Source: Devosia sp. (GTDB taxonomy: Bacteria > Pseudomonadota > Alphaproteobacteria > Rhizobiales > Devosiaceae). From it: a stretch of DNA of 64,000 nucleotides. Shown in pieces: positions 17,795-27,662 of this stretch. The translations under genes and the position numbers were made by a program. Each line of letters opens with the position of its first letter. Positions within the stretch are counted from its first letter, which is position 1. The stretch is from contig NZ_CP075529.1 of assembly GCF_025809055.1 (NCBI RefSeq), positions 1,674,001 to 1,738,000 on the forward strand, in the 5' to 3' direction. The notes under the pieces are model-generated. The model made no database searches, was not told where the DNA came from, and saw only the letters and a list, made by a program, of their open reading frames with translations.

Positions 17795-20700
17795 TTAGTA
17801 ATCCTGCTCGTAGAACACGCCCAGGCTGGAATTGCCGTCCTGGCCGGCCGCGCCCTTGATGGTCAGTTCATCGGTGACATCGAGATTGATGGTCACGCGG
17901 GATTGGCCATTGGCACCGGCGGTGACGCCCAGATAGACATTGTCCTGGATATAGGTGCCGGCCTGCACGCCAACATTGCCCGAGGCATCGGTGACCACAT
18001 CAAGATCGGCGAGCCCCGCGGCGCTGCGCAGGCTGTCGAGCGGACCACCGCCGCCGCCGCCATTGACCAGCTGGGCCGCTGCGGCCGCCAGTTGCGCCAG
18101 TTGCAGCGGCGACAATTCACCCATGGAGCGCTTGAACAGCAGTCGGCTCAGAACCTCGTCTTCCGGCAATTGCGGGGTCGAGGACAGGCCGATCTGCAGG
18201 TCTGAGGCCCGGCCCGAAACGGTGACGACCACGGTGAAATCGCTATCGCCGGTACGTGCCTGGAAGAATAGCTGCGGATCGAGGTCGCCAACCAGGGTGA
18301 CATTGCCGGTTTCAAAGGTGATGCGCTGGCCGAGTAGATCCAGCCGGCCCCGCTCGAGCGAGAAGGCGCCGACCGGCTGAATGGCGCTAACCGGGCCAGT
18401 AAGCCGCACCGAACCACCCACTTCCGCATCGAGACCACGCCCGCGAATGAAGATCTGGTTCGGGGCATTTACGGTGACATCGAGCAGGAGGCCGGGCGGG
18501 CGGCTCTGCGGCGCCGTCACGCCATTGCTGAAGACCTTGGCGCGCTCAAGCGTCGCCTGCACTTGGGCCGGGGTGGACTTGTGGCGCACATCGATCACGT
18601 CGCCCGGCCCGCCGAAGTTGTCCGGCACGGTGACATGGGCTTCCTCGACCAGCACATTGCCAGACAGGAGCGGCGTGCCGGTGAGATTGCCGCTGAGATT
18701 GAGGCCGCCGGACACGGTGGCGAGGATCACCTCGCCATCTGTATAGCGGGCCGAATTGATGCTGACGGCAATATTGGCCGGCATGGCGCCGGTGAGCCCC
18801 ACCGAGCCCGAAGCCGAAACGCTGCCGCCGGTCGCCAGGTTGGCGGACAGGCTTTCGATGGTGGCGCTGGTGCCCGAAAGGCCGACCTGGCCGGAAATAT
18901 TGGTCAGGCGCAGGTTGAGTTCGGGGTCGATATAACCCGAACCGGCGGTGGAGACGCTGCCGGAAATCTGCGGATTGGTGAGGCTGCCGCCGACGCGCGC
19001 GCCGAAATTGACCGTTCCCGAAAACTGCCCGCCGCGATCAGCAACGAACTGGTTGGCCAGTTGCAGCGGCGCCGAACCATCGGCGCGAATATCGAGCCCG
19101 GCACCGGCAAGGGGCACCCGACCCGAGCCGGTCACCGTGAGGCCGCCATTGCCATTGGCCGTGAGGGAATCGAGGGCAACGACCTCATCGGCATAGGTGC
19201 CGGATGCTGTCAGGCTCAGCGGCGCAATGCCGAAGGGGGCGATGGCGCTGGCGCCGATGCCCGCCGCACGCGCCTCGAACAGGACGTTCGGGTCGCTGGC
19301 GGCTCCTGAAATCGTCGCGCGGCCATTGAGCGTGCCCGAGAGGCCGAGATCGGGCGCAACCGCATTGGCAATGTTGAGCGGCAGTTCGGAAATATCGACG
19401 ACCATGTCGAGCGCCGTGCCCGCGGTGCCGGTGGCGGTGATGCTGCCCGTGCCGACATCGAAGCGCACGGCGTCGAGGGCCACGCTGTCACCCCGCACGA
19501 CAAGCGCCGTGGGATTGGCCAAACGGGCCGACAGCGATCCCTGCTCCAGATTGGCGCGATCCAGCGCCAGGCGGTAGCCGTCACCCAAGGGGCTCAACGA
19601 GCCGGCCAGATCGACATCGGTTCCGGTCTGCAGCGCCGCCTGGGCATCAAAACTGGTGGTGTCGCCCGATTGGGTGGCGCGGGCCGTCAAGGTGTCGACG
19701 ACCGTGCCGCCCGCCGCAATGGCCGAGGCCGTCACAGACCCGTTGACCGCCGGCACGCCGAACAGATCCGCAATGCTGGCAGTGATGTCGGCGCGGCCGA
19801 CGGCAATGTCATTGACCCTGAGATTTGCGGCATTGGCGGTGACGCCGGCAGACTGCTGCCCATTGTCGGGACTGAGGACCACGGCGGCATTGACCGCGCC
19901 GGATGCTTCGGCCAGCAGCAGCGCGGCGGCCAGCGAGACGTCGCTGGAAGCCAGGTCGATCCGCCCGTCGAGCAGACCACTTTCGGTCATGCGCGACAGA
20001 TCGCCGGTGAGCCGAGTGCCGGCAATCTGGAATTCGAGGCCGGACAGCCGCTGCTGCTCGGCACCCGCGTCAAAGGCGCCCGAGAGGCTGGCCAGATGCC
20101 CGTCGAGCATGGCCGAGCCGGTGACATCGCCGGTGGCCACGGCATCCTGCACGGTGGCGGCGATGCCCAGCTTGGCATCGCGCAAGCTATAGCGGTCCAG
20201 GGTGCCGCTGGGGACCTGCGCATCGAGAACGAGCACGAGCGGCGCGTCAACCGCGCTCGACCGGGCCGAGCCACGCACGGCCAGCGCGCCGCTGGCGGTG
20301 TCGGACAACAGGGCAAGATCGGACAGGTCGAGGGCGATGTCGAAGTCGGCGGTTTCGCTGGCATAGGTACCGTCGGCGGTGAACTGCACCTGGTCGTTGG
20401 CGACAGTGAACGCATCGGCGACGATACCGGCTTCGGTCCGGGCCAGGCGCCCGGAGAGATCAACCGTGCCTTCGAGCAGGGCATCGGCAGTCGGATCGTC
20501 TATGCGCAACTGGTTGGCAGTGCCATCGAAAACGAGGTCGAACCCACCCGACAAGGGCAGGATACGGCCATCGGCCACGAGGCTGACGCCGCCGCTAAGC
20601 GACCGGCCGGCCATGGCCGAGAAGGGAGCAATACTCCCGGCGTCGAGCTGGATGCGTCCGTCGAAATCGGTGCCGTCGATCATGCCGGAGAGGCCAGCCG

Positions 20701-22138
20701 TCAGCGCCGCGCCAACGACCCGCAGTTCGGCGAGCTGGATGGGCTCCCCGGCGTTCCAGAGGCCGGCAAGGCCCAGGCCGACATTGTCGCCCAAGGCAGC
20801 CTCTACGCCAGGATCGGCGCTGATGCCGGACACGGCGCCATCGCCATTGAAGGTCACCATGCGGCTGGCCGGATCGCTGAGATTGCGCGCCACCCCGTTC
20901 ATCGAGAAATCAAGGCGCTCGGCGGCGACGCCGTCCGTCGAAAACCCTTCGATGCCCAGTTCCATGCCCCAGTTGTCGCTGCCCTCGGCGCCGAAATCGA
21001 CCGCCAGCTGGGCAGAGCGGACGCGCGTGGCATTGCCGGCGACCGGCAGGGTGACCATTTCGCCGGCCGGATCGGCAACGGTGGCGGTCAGATCGAGGAA
21101 GGACAGGAAATTGTCCGCCGTGGTCGTGGCGCTCGCCGTCAGGCCCAGTTGGCCGCCCGACAGGCTTAGCTGCGTCAGCTCGACCCCACCGGAACTGGGC
21201 ACGAGCGCGCGCGCGGAAAGCCGCGTGTCGGCGCCGAAGAAGTCACGATAAGGCTCGGCGATGAGGGTGGAGAGCGGGCCACCCAGATCGGCCGTAATGG
21301 CCATGCCCTCGGCCTGCTGGGCGATGGTTGCGGTGCCGGCGAGCGCGGTCTGGCCGTCGGCCAGCACCTGCATCTGCGCCACGAGATCATTGATCGGCCC
21401 CTGCCCCTCCAGCGTCAGCTGCATGGCCGGCCGGCCTTCGATGTTGAGCAGATTGGCCAGGACGCCATCTGCGGGTTCGGTCAGGTCGAGCCCGAGGTCA
21501 ACGACGCTGTCGGCGCGCTGATAGTTGACATCGAGGTCGAGCGTACCGCCAGGCCCGTCGAGGCGGACAATGTCGAGTGCGGCATCGAGATTGCCGCCCT
21601 CGAGGGTCATCGACCCGGCCAGCGATATTTCCGATCCGAGGCCGAAAACCGTTTCGCCGAACGTAACGCTGGGCACGGCCAGTTCGCCCAGCTGGATCGC
21701 TACCGGAAATTCCGGGATCTGCAGCGACCCGGCTTCCGGCGGCGGCAGATCGACGGCGCCCTCGGCGGGAATGGCATTGCGGATATATTCGATGGAATCG
21801 GCGCGCAGCGAACGCACCTCGAGCCGCCCCGTGAACAGGGCCGCCTGGTTCCAGTTGAGGCTGGCATTATTGACGCGCAGCCAGACGCCTTCCTGGTCGG
21901 AGATGGTGATCTGGCGGATGGACACATCCGAGCCCAGAGCCCCATCGATATTGGAGAGGCGGATCTGCCGCTCAGGGGTGGACAGCCGGTCCTGCACGAA
22001 ATTGGTGAGCCAGTCCTTCTGCTCCTCGCTGTCCATGGTCAGCACGTCCTGCGCCACCAGGGCCGCCGGGGCGGCCAGACCGGCCATGAGCAGGGCAATA
22101 GCGGCAATCCGCCGCTTGCTGGGACGCGACCGGGCCAT
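17795..22138 (-). CDS. tamB: Translocation and assembly module protein TamB
   Basis: A 1447-residue AsmA-like envelope protein. An N-terminal signal anchor (RRIAAIALLMAGLAAPAALV) holds it in the inner membrane. Most of the chain is repetitive beta-strand sequence, alternating Gly, Ala, Asp and hydrophobics, which forms the long periplasmic groove seen in this family. The C-terminal TamB (DUF490) domain is visible: GRLDLLGQRITFETGNVTL, DFTVVVTVSGRASDLQIGLSS and PEDEVLSRLLFKRSMGELS. It spans the periplasm to TamA and takes part in outer-membrane protein insertion and/or phospholipid transport. Its ATG overlaps the tamA stop by one base (TGATG). Confidence 0.94.
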   Translation of the reverse strand: MARSRPSKRRIAAIALLMAGLAAPAALVAQDVLTMDSEEQKDWLTNFVQDRLSTPERQIRLSNIDGALGSDVSIRQITISDQEGVWLRVNNASLNWNQAALFTGRLEVRSLRADSIEYIRNAIPAEGAVDLPPPEAGSLQIPEFPVAIQLGELAVPSVTFGETVFGLGSEISLAGSMTLEGGNLDAALDIVRLDGPGGTLDLDVNYQRADSVVDLGLDLTEPADGVLANLLNIEGRPAMQLTLEGQGPINDLVAQMQVLADGQTALAGTATIAQQAEGMAITADLGGPLSTLIAEPYRDFFGADTRLSARALVPSSGGVELTQLSLSGGQLGLTASATTTADNFLSFLDLTATVADPAGEMVTLPVAGNATRVRSAQLAVDFGAEGSDNWGMELGIEGFSTDGVAAERLDFSMNGVARNLSDPASRMVTFNGDGAVSGISADPGVEAALGDNVGLGLAGLWNAGEPIQLAELRVVGAALTAGLSGMIDGTDFDGRIQLDAGSIAPFSAMAGRSLSGGVSLVADGRILPLSGGFDLVFDGTANQLRIDDPTADALLEGTVDLSGRLARTEAGIVADAFTVANDQVQFTADGTYASETADFDIALDLSDLALLSDTASGALAVRGSARSSAVDAPLVLVLDAQVPSGTLDRYSLRDAKLGIAATVQDAVATGDVTGSAMLDGHLASLSGAFDAGAEQQRLSGLEFQIAGTRLTGDLSRMTESGLLDGRIDLASSDVSLAAALLLAEASGAVNAAVVLSPDNGQQSAGVTANAANLRVNDIAVGRADITASIADLFGVPAVNGSVTASAIAAGGTVVDTLTARATQSGDTTSFDAQAALQTGTDVDLAGSLSPLGDGYRLALDRANLEQGSLSARLANPTALVVRGDSVALDAVRFDVGTGSITATGTAGTALDMVVDISELPLNIANAVAPDLGLSGTLNGRATISGAASDPNVLFEARAAGIGASAIAPFGIAPLSLTASGTYADEVVALDSLTANGNGGLTVTGSGRVPLAGAGLDIRADGSAPLQLANQFVADRGGQFSGTVNFGARVGGSLTNPQISGSVSTAGSGYIDPELNLRLTNISGQVGLSGTSATIESLSANLATGGSVSASGSVGLTGAMPANIAVSINSARYTDGEVILATVSGGLNLSGNLTGTPLLSGNVLVEEAHVTVPDNFGGPGDVIDVRHKSTPAQVQATLERAKVFSNGVTAPQSRPPGLLLDVTVNAPNQIFIRGRGLDAEVGGSVRLTGPVSAIQPVGAFSLERGRLDLLGQRITFETGNVTLVGDLDPQLFFQARTGDSDFTVVVTVSGRASDLQIGLSSTPQLPEDEVLSRLLFKRSMGELSPLQLAQLAAAAAQLVNGGGGGGPLDSLRSAAGLADLDVVTDASGNVGVQAGTYIQDNVYLGVTAGANGQSRVTINLDVTDELTIKGAAGQDGNSSLGVFYEQDY

Positions 22139-24015
22139 CAGAACGCCTGCCCGATGCCCGCATAGATGGCATAGTTGGCGTCGCCCGGACGCTTGTTCAA
22201 TGGAATGGCCAGATCGAGCCGCAGGGGCCCGAGGCCCGTATAGTAGCGGACCCCGACACCGGCTCCGAGCCTGAGGTCGGCGAGGCCCGGGAAGGTGTCG
22301 GCGGCGACATAGCCGCCATCCACGAAGCCCACGACACCGATATCCTCAGTGACCTTGGCCCGCACTTCGAGCGAGCCTTCGAGCAGGTAGCGGCCGCCGG
22401 TGATGACGCCAGAACCATCGTCCACGCCGATGGATTTGAAGCCATATCCACGCACCGAACCGCCACCGCCCGCGAAGAACAGCTTGTCGGGCGGGATTTC
22501 GGACAGGGCCGGCCCCACCAGCGCGCCGGCCTTGATACGGCCCGCGAGGATGAAGGCATCCTGCTCGGAAAAGCCGAAATAGGTGCGCCCCTCGATGACG
22601 ATGCGCCCGGCCGGATTGCCATAGATGAAATCGTAGAACGGCTCGATATTGGCGGCGGCGTAAAAGCCCTCGGTCGGATCGATCGAGCTGTCGCGCCCGT
22701 CATAGATGATCCCGGCATCGAGACCCGCGATGGCAAAGTCGCGGGTGCCGAAATCGTCCTCGAACCGCGAGCGCTCGAAGGAAGCGCCACCCTCGAAGGT
22801 GATCTCGTCCGAGAAGAACCAGGTGAGCCCAACCCGGCCCTGGGCCGAGATTTCGGTGTAATTGGGGTTCACCGTGCGCTCGGCGGAAACAGCGGCCACC
22901 AGGTCCACATCGGGATGGTAGAAGCCCGGCTTGGTGAAGGTGCCGCCAAGGAAATAGTCGAACTCGGCCGTGTCGACCGGGAAACCGATGCTGGCCACCC
23001 TGGCGTCGAGCCGCAGACGCTCGGCCTGCCCGAACAGGTTGCGCCAGAGATGATAGCCTTCCACACCCAGCCCATCGACGGTGGAATAGGTCGCGCCAAG
23101 GCCGAAGCGGCGGCCCGGCAGCTCGTCGACCATCAGTTCATAGGGCAGGAGCCCGTCCGAGCCGATCGAGTCCGCTGCGCGCAATCGCGCCGAGCGGAAC
23201 ACTTCCAGCCGGTCGAGGCGCTTCTGCGCCCGCTCCAGCTCGTCGGGGTCATATTCCTCCCCGACCGCGAGCCCGGTCTGCTCGCGCACGAAATCGGGGT
23301 TCATATAGGTCGTACCGGTCACCTGGACTGGCCCGAAGGCGGCCAGGCGCCCCGGATTGACCGTGATGATGCTGTCCACGGTATTGGTCGCGTGGTCGGC
23401 GACAACCTCGCGCGACACGATCTCGGCCTTGGCATAGCCCTGCTGGCGCCAGGCCTCGAGCGAAAGGGCCTCGGCGCGGGTGATGACCGAGGATTTGGCG
23501 ATTTCGCCGCTCCCATAGCCGCGCATGACCGGCAGATCGACCTGATCGTCCGGGTCCAGAGTCGCGGGCGCCTGATTGACGATGGAGACCGATCCGAAAC
23601 GGAAGACCGGGCCGACTGTCACCAGAACGGTGACATCAACGGGATCAGGAAGGTTGGTATCCGGCGGCAGGTTGGCCGCCTCGGAGCCGCCAATGCGGAT
23701 GCTGACCGCACCGCCATAATGCCCTTCGGAATAAAGAGCCGCCAGAATGCGCCGGTAGTCGCCGCGCGCCTTGGCAATCAGACCCGCAGCGCCGGAGGCC
23801 GGTTCGGCCTGATCAGCCAGAAGCGATGATGCATTGCGCGCCGCATCCTCCGCCGGACCGGGCTCGGAGGCAGAGAAGGTCACCGAATAGGGTTGTGGAT
23901 CAACGATGACCGCATCGGCGTCGCGGTCGGCCTGATCCTCGAAGAACTTGATGCCGAACAATTCGAAAGCGCGCGCAGGCGCAACCGCCGTGGCCAATGC
24001 CACAACGAGGCTCAA
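22138..24015 (-). CDS. tamA: Outer-membrane assembly protein TamA (BamA/Omp85 family)
   Basis: At least 625 residues. POTRA domains occupy about residues 25-290 and a 16-strand Omp85 barrel about 300-625, ending YAGIGQAF with the C-terminal aromatic typical of barrel proteins. The sequence FAGGGGSVRGYGFKSIG is the conserved barrel lid-lock motif region. It works with TamB. The start is uncertain: the only canonical start is TTG at 24015, which gives a signal peptide without a basic N-region. In-frame sequence continues upstream with RPLLSARLVTSISALSLVV, which looks like a better signal peptide, but has no ATG or GTG; a CTG at 24051 is possible. Confidence 0.92.
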   Translation of the reverse strand: MSLVVALATAVAPARAFELFGIKFFEDQADRDADAVIVDPQPYSVTFSASEPGPAEDAARNASSLLADQAEPASGAAGLIAKARGDYRRILAALYSEGHYGGAVSIRIGGSEAANLPPDTNLPDPVDVTVLVTVGPVFRFGSVSIVNQAPATLDPDDQVDLPVMRGYGSGEIAKSSVITRAEALSLEAWRQQGYAKAEIVSREVVADHATNTVDSIITVNPGRLAAFGPVQVTGTTYMNPDFVREQTGLAVGEEYDPDELERAQKRLDRLEVFRSARLRAADSIGSDGLLPYELMVDELPGRRFGLGATYSTVDGLGVEGYHLWRNLFGQAERLRLDARVASIGFPVDTAEFDYFLGGTFTKPGFYHPDVDLVAAVSAERTVNPNYTEISAQGRVGLTWFFSDEITFEGGASFERSRFEDDFGTRDFAIAGLDAGIIYDGRDSSIDPTEGFYAAANIEPFYDFIYGNPAGRIVIEGRTYFGFSEQDAFILAGRIKAGALVGPALSEIPPDKLFFAGGGGSVRGYGFKSIGVDDGSGVITGGRYLLEGSLEVRAKVTEDIGVVGFVDGGYVAADTFPGLADLRLGAGVGVRYYTGLGPLRLDLAIPLNKRPGDANYAIYAGIGQAF

Positions 24016-24288
24016 GGCGCTGATACTCGTTACTAGACGCGCGCTTAGCAGTGGTCTGTCCCGCCCGTTTACACTTCAACCAGATTGGGCTGAAGCACAT
24101 GATTGCCGCATGGATGGAAAGATACCGTTAAGCCTTCCATCCCCCAAATCGCGCTCGCGCACGCGCTGCCCAAAGGGCGACGATTTGGTGGCAAGTTTAG
24201 GGCGGGCTGCGGGGCGCGAATACCCCGAGCGATAAAATTGATCGCATTGAAGGCCTTGGCGTTGCCCTTCGGCAACGCTGGCCGCCCG

Positions 24289-26298
24289 CTATTCCCGGGC
24301 CAGCGCCTCCACCGGATCGAGCCGGGCAGCCGAGCGGGCGGGCATGAAGCCGAAGACTACGCCGATAATGCTGGCCGAGGTAATGGCCAGAATGATGGAC
24401 TCGGTGGAATAGGCCAGGCGCGCGCCCGGCACGATGGCCGTGAGCCCGAGGCCCAGCGCGAAGCTGAGGGCGACACCGGCCGCCCCGCCGGCAAAACAGA
24501 CAAGCACAGCCTCAATCAGGAACTGCCGCATGATGTCGCTGCGCCTGGCGCCCACGGCCATGCGGATGCCGATCTCCTTGGTCCGTTCGCTCACCGAGAC
24601 CAGCATGATGTTCATCACGCCAATGCCCCCGACCACCAGCGAGATCACGGCAATGGTCGAGATCAGCAGCGCCAGCGTTGCCGAGGTGGATTCAATGGTC
24701 TCGCGGATGGTCGCCGTGTTCTGCAGGAAGAAGTCCTGCGTCCCGCCATGCAGTTGCAGCATGATCTGGGTGATCTCGGCCTCGGCCTGATCCATGTCGT
24801 AATCGTCGGAAATCCGCACCGTGATCTGGTTGAGATAGGCCTGGCCCAGGATCCGGCTCATGGCGGAGGTGTAAGGAACATAGACATTGGCATTGTTGCC
24901 GCCCGGTCCAAACCCGGTCGTATTGGCCACGACGCCGATGACCCGCACGGGGACATTGGACAGCATGATCACCTGGCCGATGGGGTTCTGGCCATCGGTG
25001 AAGATGGCATCGACCGCATTCTGGTCGATCACCGCCTCCTGGGCCCTGTCGGCAATGCCCTCGGCGGTAAAGCCGGAACCGGCGGTAAAGGTGCGGCCAT
25101 TGACCTGAAAGAACTCGACGCCGACACCGGTAACCGAAGCGTTGGAGGCAGTGTTGCGGTATCGGGCCGTGGCATTGGCCGAGACTTGCGGTGATACGGA
25201 ATCGGCAAAGGCCTGCTCGGCCAGGACATCCGCATCCGTTGGCATCAGCGTGCGCACCCGGCCCGATCGCATGTCTCCGAAACCGCTGCCCGGATAGACA
25301 TTGATGGTGTTGGTGCCGATCGAGGAGATGTTTTCAAGCACGGTCTGCTGGCTGCCCTGGCCGAGCGCGACCACGGCCACCACCGAGGCAATGCCGATGA
25401 TGATGCCCAGCATGGTGAGAAAGGTGCGCAGCTTGTGCGCCCCCATGGCGCGCAGGGCGATGCGCAGGGCTTCGGATGTTCGATCCAGCCCCCGCCGCCA
25501 GGAGGCAGCGGCACGCACCGACGCCGAAGGCGTATCGGTTTCGCGCAAGGGCACGTTGCGCGTGTCAGCGATGATCTCGCCATCGGAAATCTCGATCACC
25601 CGCTCGGCCTGGGCGGCAATCTGCGGATCGTGGGTCACGAGGATGATGGTGTGGCCATCGCCATGCAATTCGCGCAGCAGGGCCATCAATTCCTTGCCGG
25701 ATCGGGAATCGAGCGCTCCGGTGGGCTCGTCCGCCAGAATAACCTCGCCGCCATTCATCAGCGCCCGCGCCACGCTGACGCGCTGCTGCTGGCCGCCCGA
25801 AAGCGCATTGGGACGATGGTCGAGCCGGTCACCGAGCCCAAGGCGCGTAAGCAGTGCGCGGGCGCGCTCGCGGCGGGCTGTGGCATCGGCACCGGCATAA
25901 ATGGCCGGCACCTCGACATTTTCCACCGCATCAAGATCGGGGAGCAACTGGTAGCGCTGGAAGATGAAGCCGAAATGCTCGCGCCGCAGCGCCGCAAGGT
26001 CATCGGCGTCAAGCTTGCCGACATCCTTGCCGGCAAACCGATATGTGCCCTCGCTCGCGCGATCCAGGCAGCCAAGAATGTTCATCAGCGTGGATTTGCC
26101 GGAACCGGACTGGCCGATAATGGCGACCATTTCGCCGCGGTGGATATCGAGGTCCACGCCCTTGAGCACCGCAACGGTCTCGGGGCCGGCCTGGAACCGC
26201 CGGGAAAGCCCCGAAATCGAAATGATCGGCACCGATCCGCTGCCCGGACCCTGGCTTGTGGCCGCCGCACCCTGGCGCGGGTCAAACGGGCGGTTCAT
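24289..26298 (-). CDS. macB: MacB-type ABC exporter, ATPase and permease fused
   Basis: A 669-residue inner-membrane protein. The N-terminal ABC domain (residues 25-250) has Walker A GQSGSGKST, signature LSGGQQQRVSVARAL and Walker B VILADEPTGALD. One transmembrane helix follows at about 290 (LTMLGIIIGIASVVAVVALG), then a large periplasmic MacB core domain, then three C-terminal helices of the FtsX type. With MacA and a TolC-like channel it exports macrolides, peptides or other large substrates by a mechanotransmission mechanism. Its ATG overlaps the macA stop by one base. Substrate not predictable from sequence. Confidence 0.93.
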   Translation of the reverse strand: MNRPFDPRQGAAATSQGPGSGSVPIISISGLSRRFQAGPETVAVLKGVDLDIHRGEMVAIIGQSGSGKSTLMNILGCLDRASEGTYRFAGKDVGKLDADDLAALRREHFGFIFQRYQLLPDLDAVENVEVPAIYAGADATARRERARALLTRLGLGDRLDHRPNALSGGQQQRVSVARALMNGGEVILADEPTGALDSRSGKELMALLRELHGDGHTIILVTHDPQIAAQAERVIEISDGEIIADTRNVPLRETDTPSASVRAAASWRRGLDRTSEALRIALRAMGAHKLRTFLTMLGIIIGIASVVAVVALGQGSQQTVLENISSIGTNTINVYPGSGFGDMRSGRVRTLMPTDADVLAEQAFADSVSPQVSANATARYRNTASNASVTGVGVEFFQVNGRTFTAGSGFTAEGIADRAQEAVIDQNAVDAIFTDGQNPIGQVIMLSNVPVRVIGVVANTTGFGPGGNNANVYVPYTSAMSRILGQAYLNQITVRISDDYDMDQAEAEITQIMLQLHGGTQDFFLQNTATIRETIESTSATLALLISTIAVISLVVGGIGVMNIMLVSVSERTKEIGIRMAVGARRSDIMRQFLIEAVLVCFAGGAAGVALSFALGLGLTAIVPGARLAYSTESIILAITSASIIGVVFGFMPARSAARLDPVEALARE

Positions 26299-27512
26299 CA
26301 GCCGCCACCGCCACGCGGCATCATCATGCCGCCTGCCCCGCCCATGCGCATGCCGCCGCCCTGGCCACCCTGGCTGCCGCTGCTGAACTGGGCGCCGGTG
26401 GCATTGATCACAAGATCACCCTCGTTCAGACCGGAGCGGATTTCGGCACTGATATTGTTGTTGAGCCCCACCTCGACCTGCATGGGGCGCTGTTCCTCGC
26501 TGGCCTGGTCATAGACCATGACCGTGGCCATGCCGTCGCGGCCCCGGCGGGAGACGAGGGACGATGGCAGGGTGAGCACGCCGCGGGCCTCATCAAGCAC
26601 GATGGTGACCGAGGCCGTCATGGAGATGCGCAGGCGATGTTCGGGATTGGGCACGTCGAACAGGCCATTGTAATAGACGGCGCTGCCGGACGAGGTGGTG
26701 TCGCTGGTGATCGAGGTCGGCGCGGGTTCGACCTCGCGCAAGGTCGCCTCGATCTGGTTGTCGGGCTCGCCCAGAATGGTGAAATAGACCCGCTGACCCG
26801 GCGTCACCTTGACGACATCGGCCTCGGAAATCTCGGCACGGATGACCATGGTATCGAGATTGGCGATCTTGGCGACGGTCGGGGTGGCCGAATTGGCATT
26901 GAGCGTCTGGCCTTCATCGACCATCAGGGCAACGATGGTGCCGTCATTGGGGGCCACGATCTGGGTGCGGGAAAGGTCGAGCTGCGCCGATTCCACGGTC
27001 AATTCGGCCTGGGCGATCTGGGCATCGAGCTGGTCGATCTGCGCCTCCGCCTGTTGCACCGCCAGTTGCGCCGCCTCGAGGTCCGTCTGGGTGACGAGAC
27101 TATTAGCGCTCAGCTGCTGCTGCCGGGACAGGGTCGACTGTGCCTTGGCAAGATTGGCCTCCTGGTTGCGCTTCTGCGCCTCGATGCCGGCCAGGGCGGC
27201 CTCAGCCGATTTGACGGCATTTTCCTGATTGAGGCTGTCGATTTCCACGAGGAGATCGCCGCGGCTGACATTGTCGCCCAGCGCGACGTGCACGGCCTTG
27301 ATGGTTCCGGAAACTTCTGCGCCCACGCTGACGAGCGAACTGGCTTCCAGAACGCCCGAGGCCAGCACGGTGGTCTCGATATCGCCGCGCGCGACCGCGA
27401 CGGTGCTCGGCGCCGACCGCGCCTGGGTCGGGGCATAGAAGTAGAACCATCCAGCGCCAATGGCCCCACCGGCCACCAGCAGTCCGAGCAGGATTTTAAT
27501 GAACCGCTTCAC
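26298..27512 (-). CDS. macA: MacA-type periplasmic adaptor (membrane fusion protein)
   Basis: A 404-residue RND/MacA-family adaptor. N-terminal anchor FIKILLGLLVAGGAIGAGWF, then the biotinyl-lipoyl-like half (VLEASSLVSVGAEVSGTI), an alpha-helical hairpin rich in Gln, Glu and Ala at about residues 95-170, and beta-barrel and membrane-proximal domains. The last 27 residues are unusual: Gly, Met and Ser make up nearly all of them (GMRMGGAGGMMMPRGGGG). This tail is absent from the MacA sequences I know. Translationally coupled to macB by TGATG. The intergenic region 27513-27662 with divergent ydfG should hold both promoters. Confidence 0.92.
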   Translation of the reverse strand: MKRFIKILLGLLVAGGAIGAGWFYFYAPTQARSAPSTVAVARGDIETTVLASGVLEASSLVSVGAEVSGTIKAVHVALGDNVSRGDLLVEIDSLNQENAVKSAEAALAGIEAQKRNQEANLAKAQSTLSRQQQLSANSLVTQTDLEAAQLAVQQAEAQIDQLDAQIAQAELTVESAQLDLSRTQIVAPNDGTIVALMVDEGQTLNANSATPTVAKIANLDTMVIRAEISEADVVKVTPGQRVYFTILGEPDNQIEATLREVEPAPTSITSDTTSSGSAVYYNGLFDVPNPEHRLRISMTASVTIVLDEARGVLTLPSSLVSRRGRDGMATVMVYDQASEEQRPMQVEVGLNNNISAEIRSGLNEGDLVINATGAQFSSGSQGGQGGGMRMGGAGGMMMPRGGGG

Positions 27513-27662
27513 GCACTTGCCTCGATATTTCTCCGAGCCTTATGCTACCCCTGCCCGCGCGCCAAATCACGTTAGCTCGCGGTAAGCCGCATTAAACTTT
27601 GGAAAGGTTGGCGCCGGCCGTTTCCGCCGCCCGCCTTTGACCTTCAGCGCCCAGGATAGCCC

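Noticed and set aside
19670..21169. A 499-codon plus-strand frame opposite tamB
   Set aside because: Antisense shadow of the repetitive tamB sequence.
24103..25194. A 363-codon plus-strand frame opposite macB
   Set aside because: Antisense to the conserved FtsX-like part of MacB; His/Gly/Asp-rich composition.
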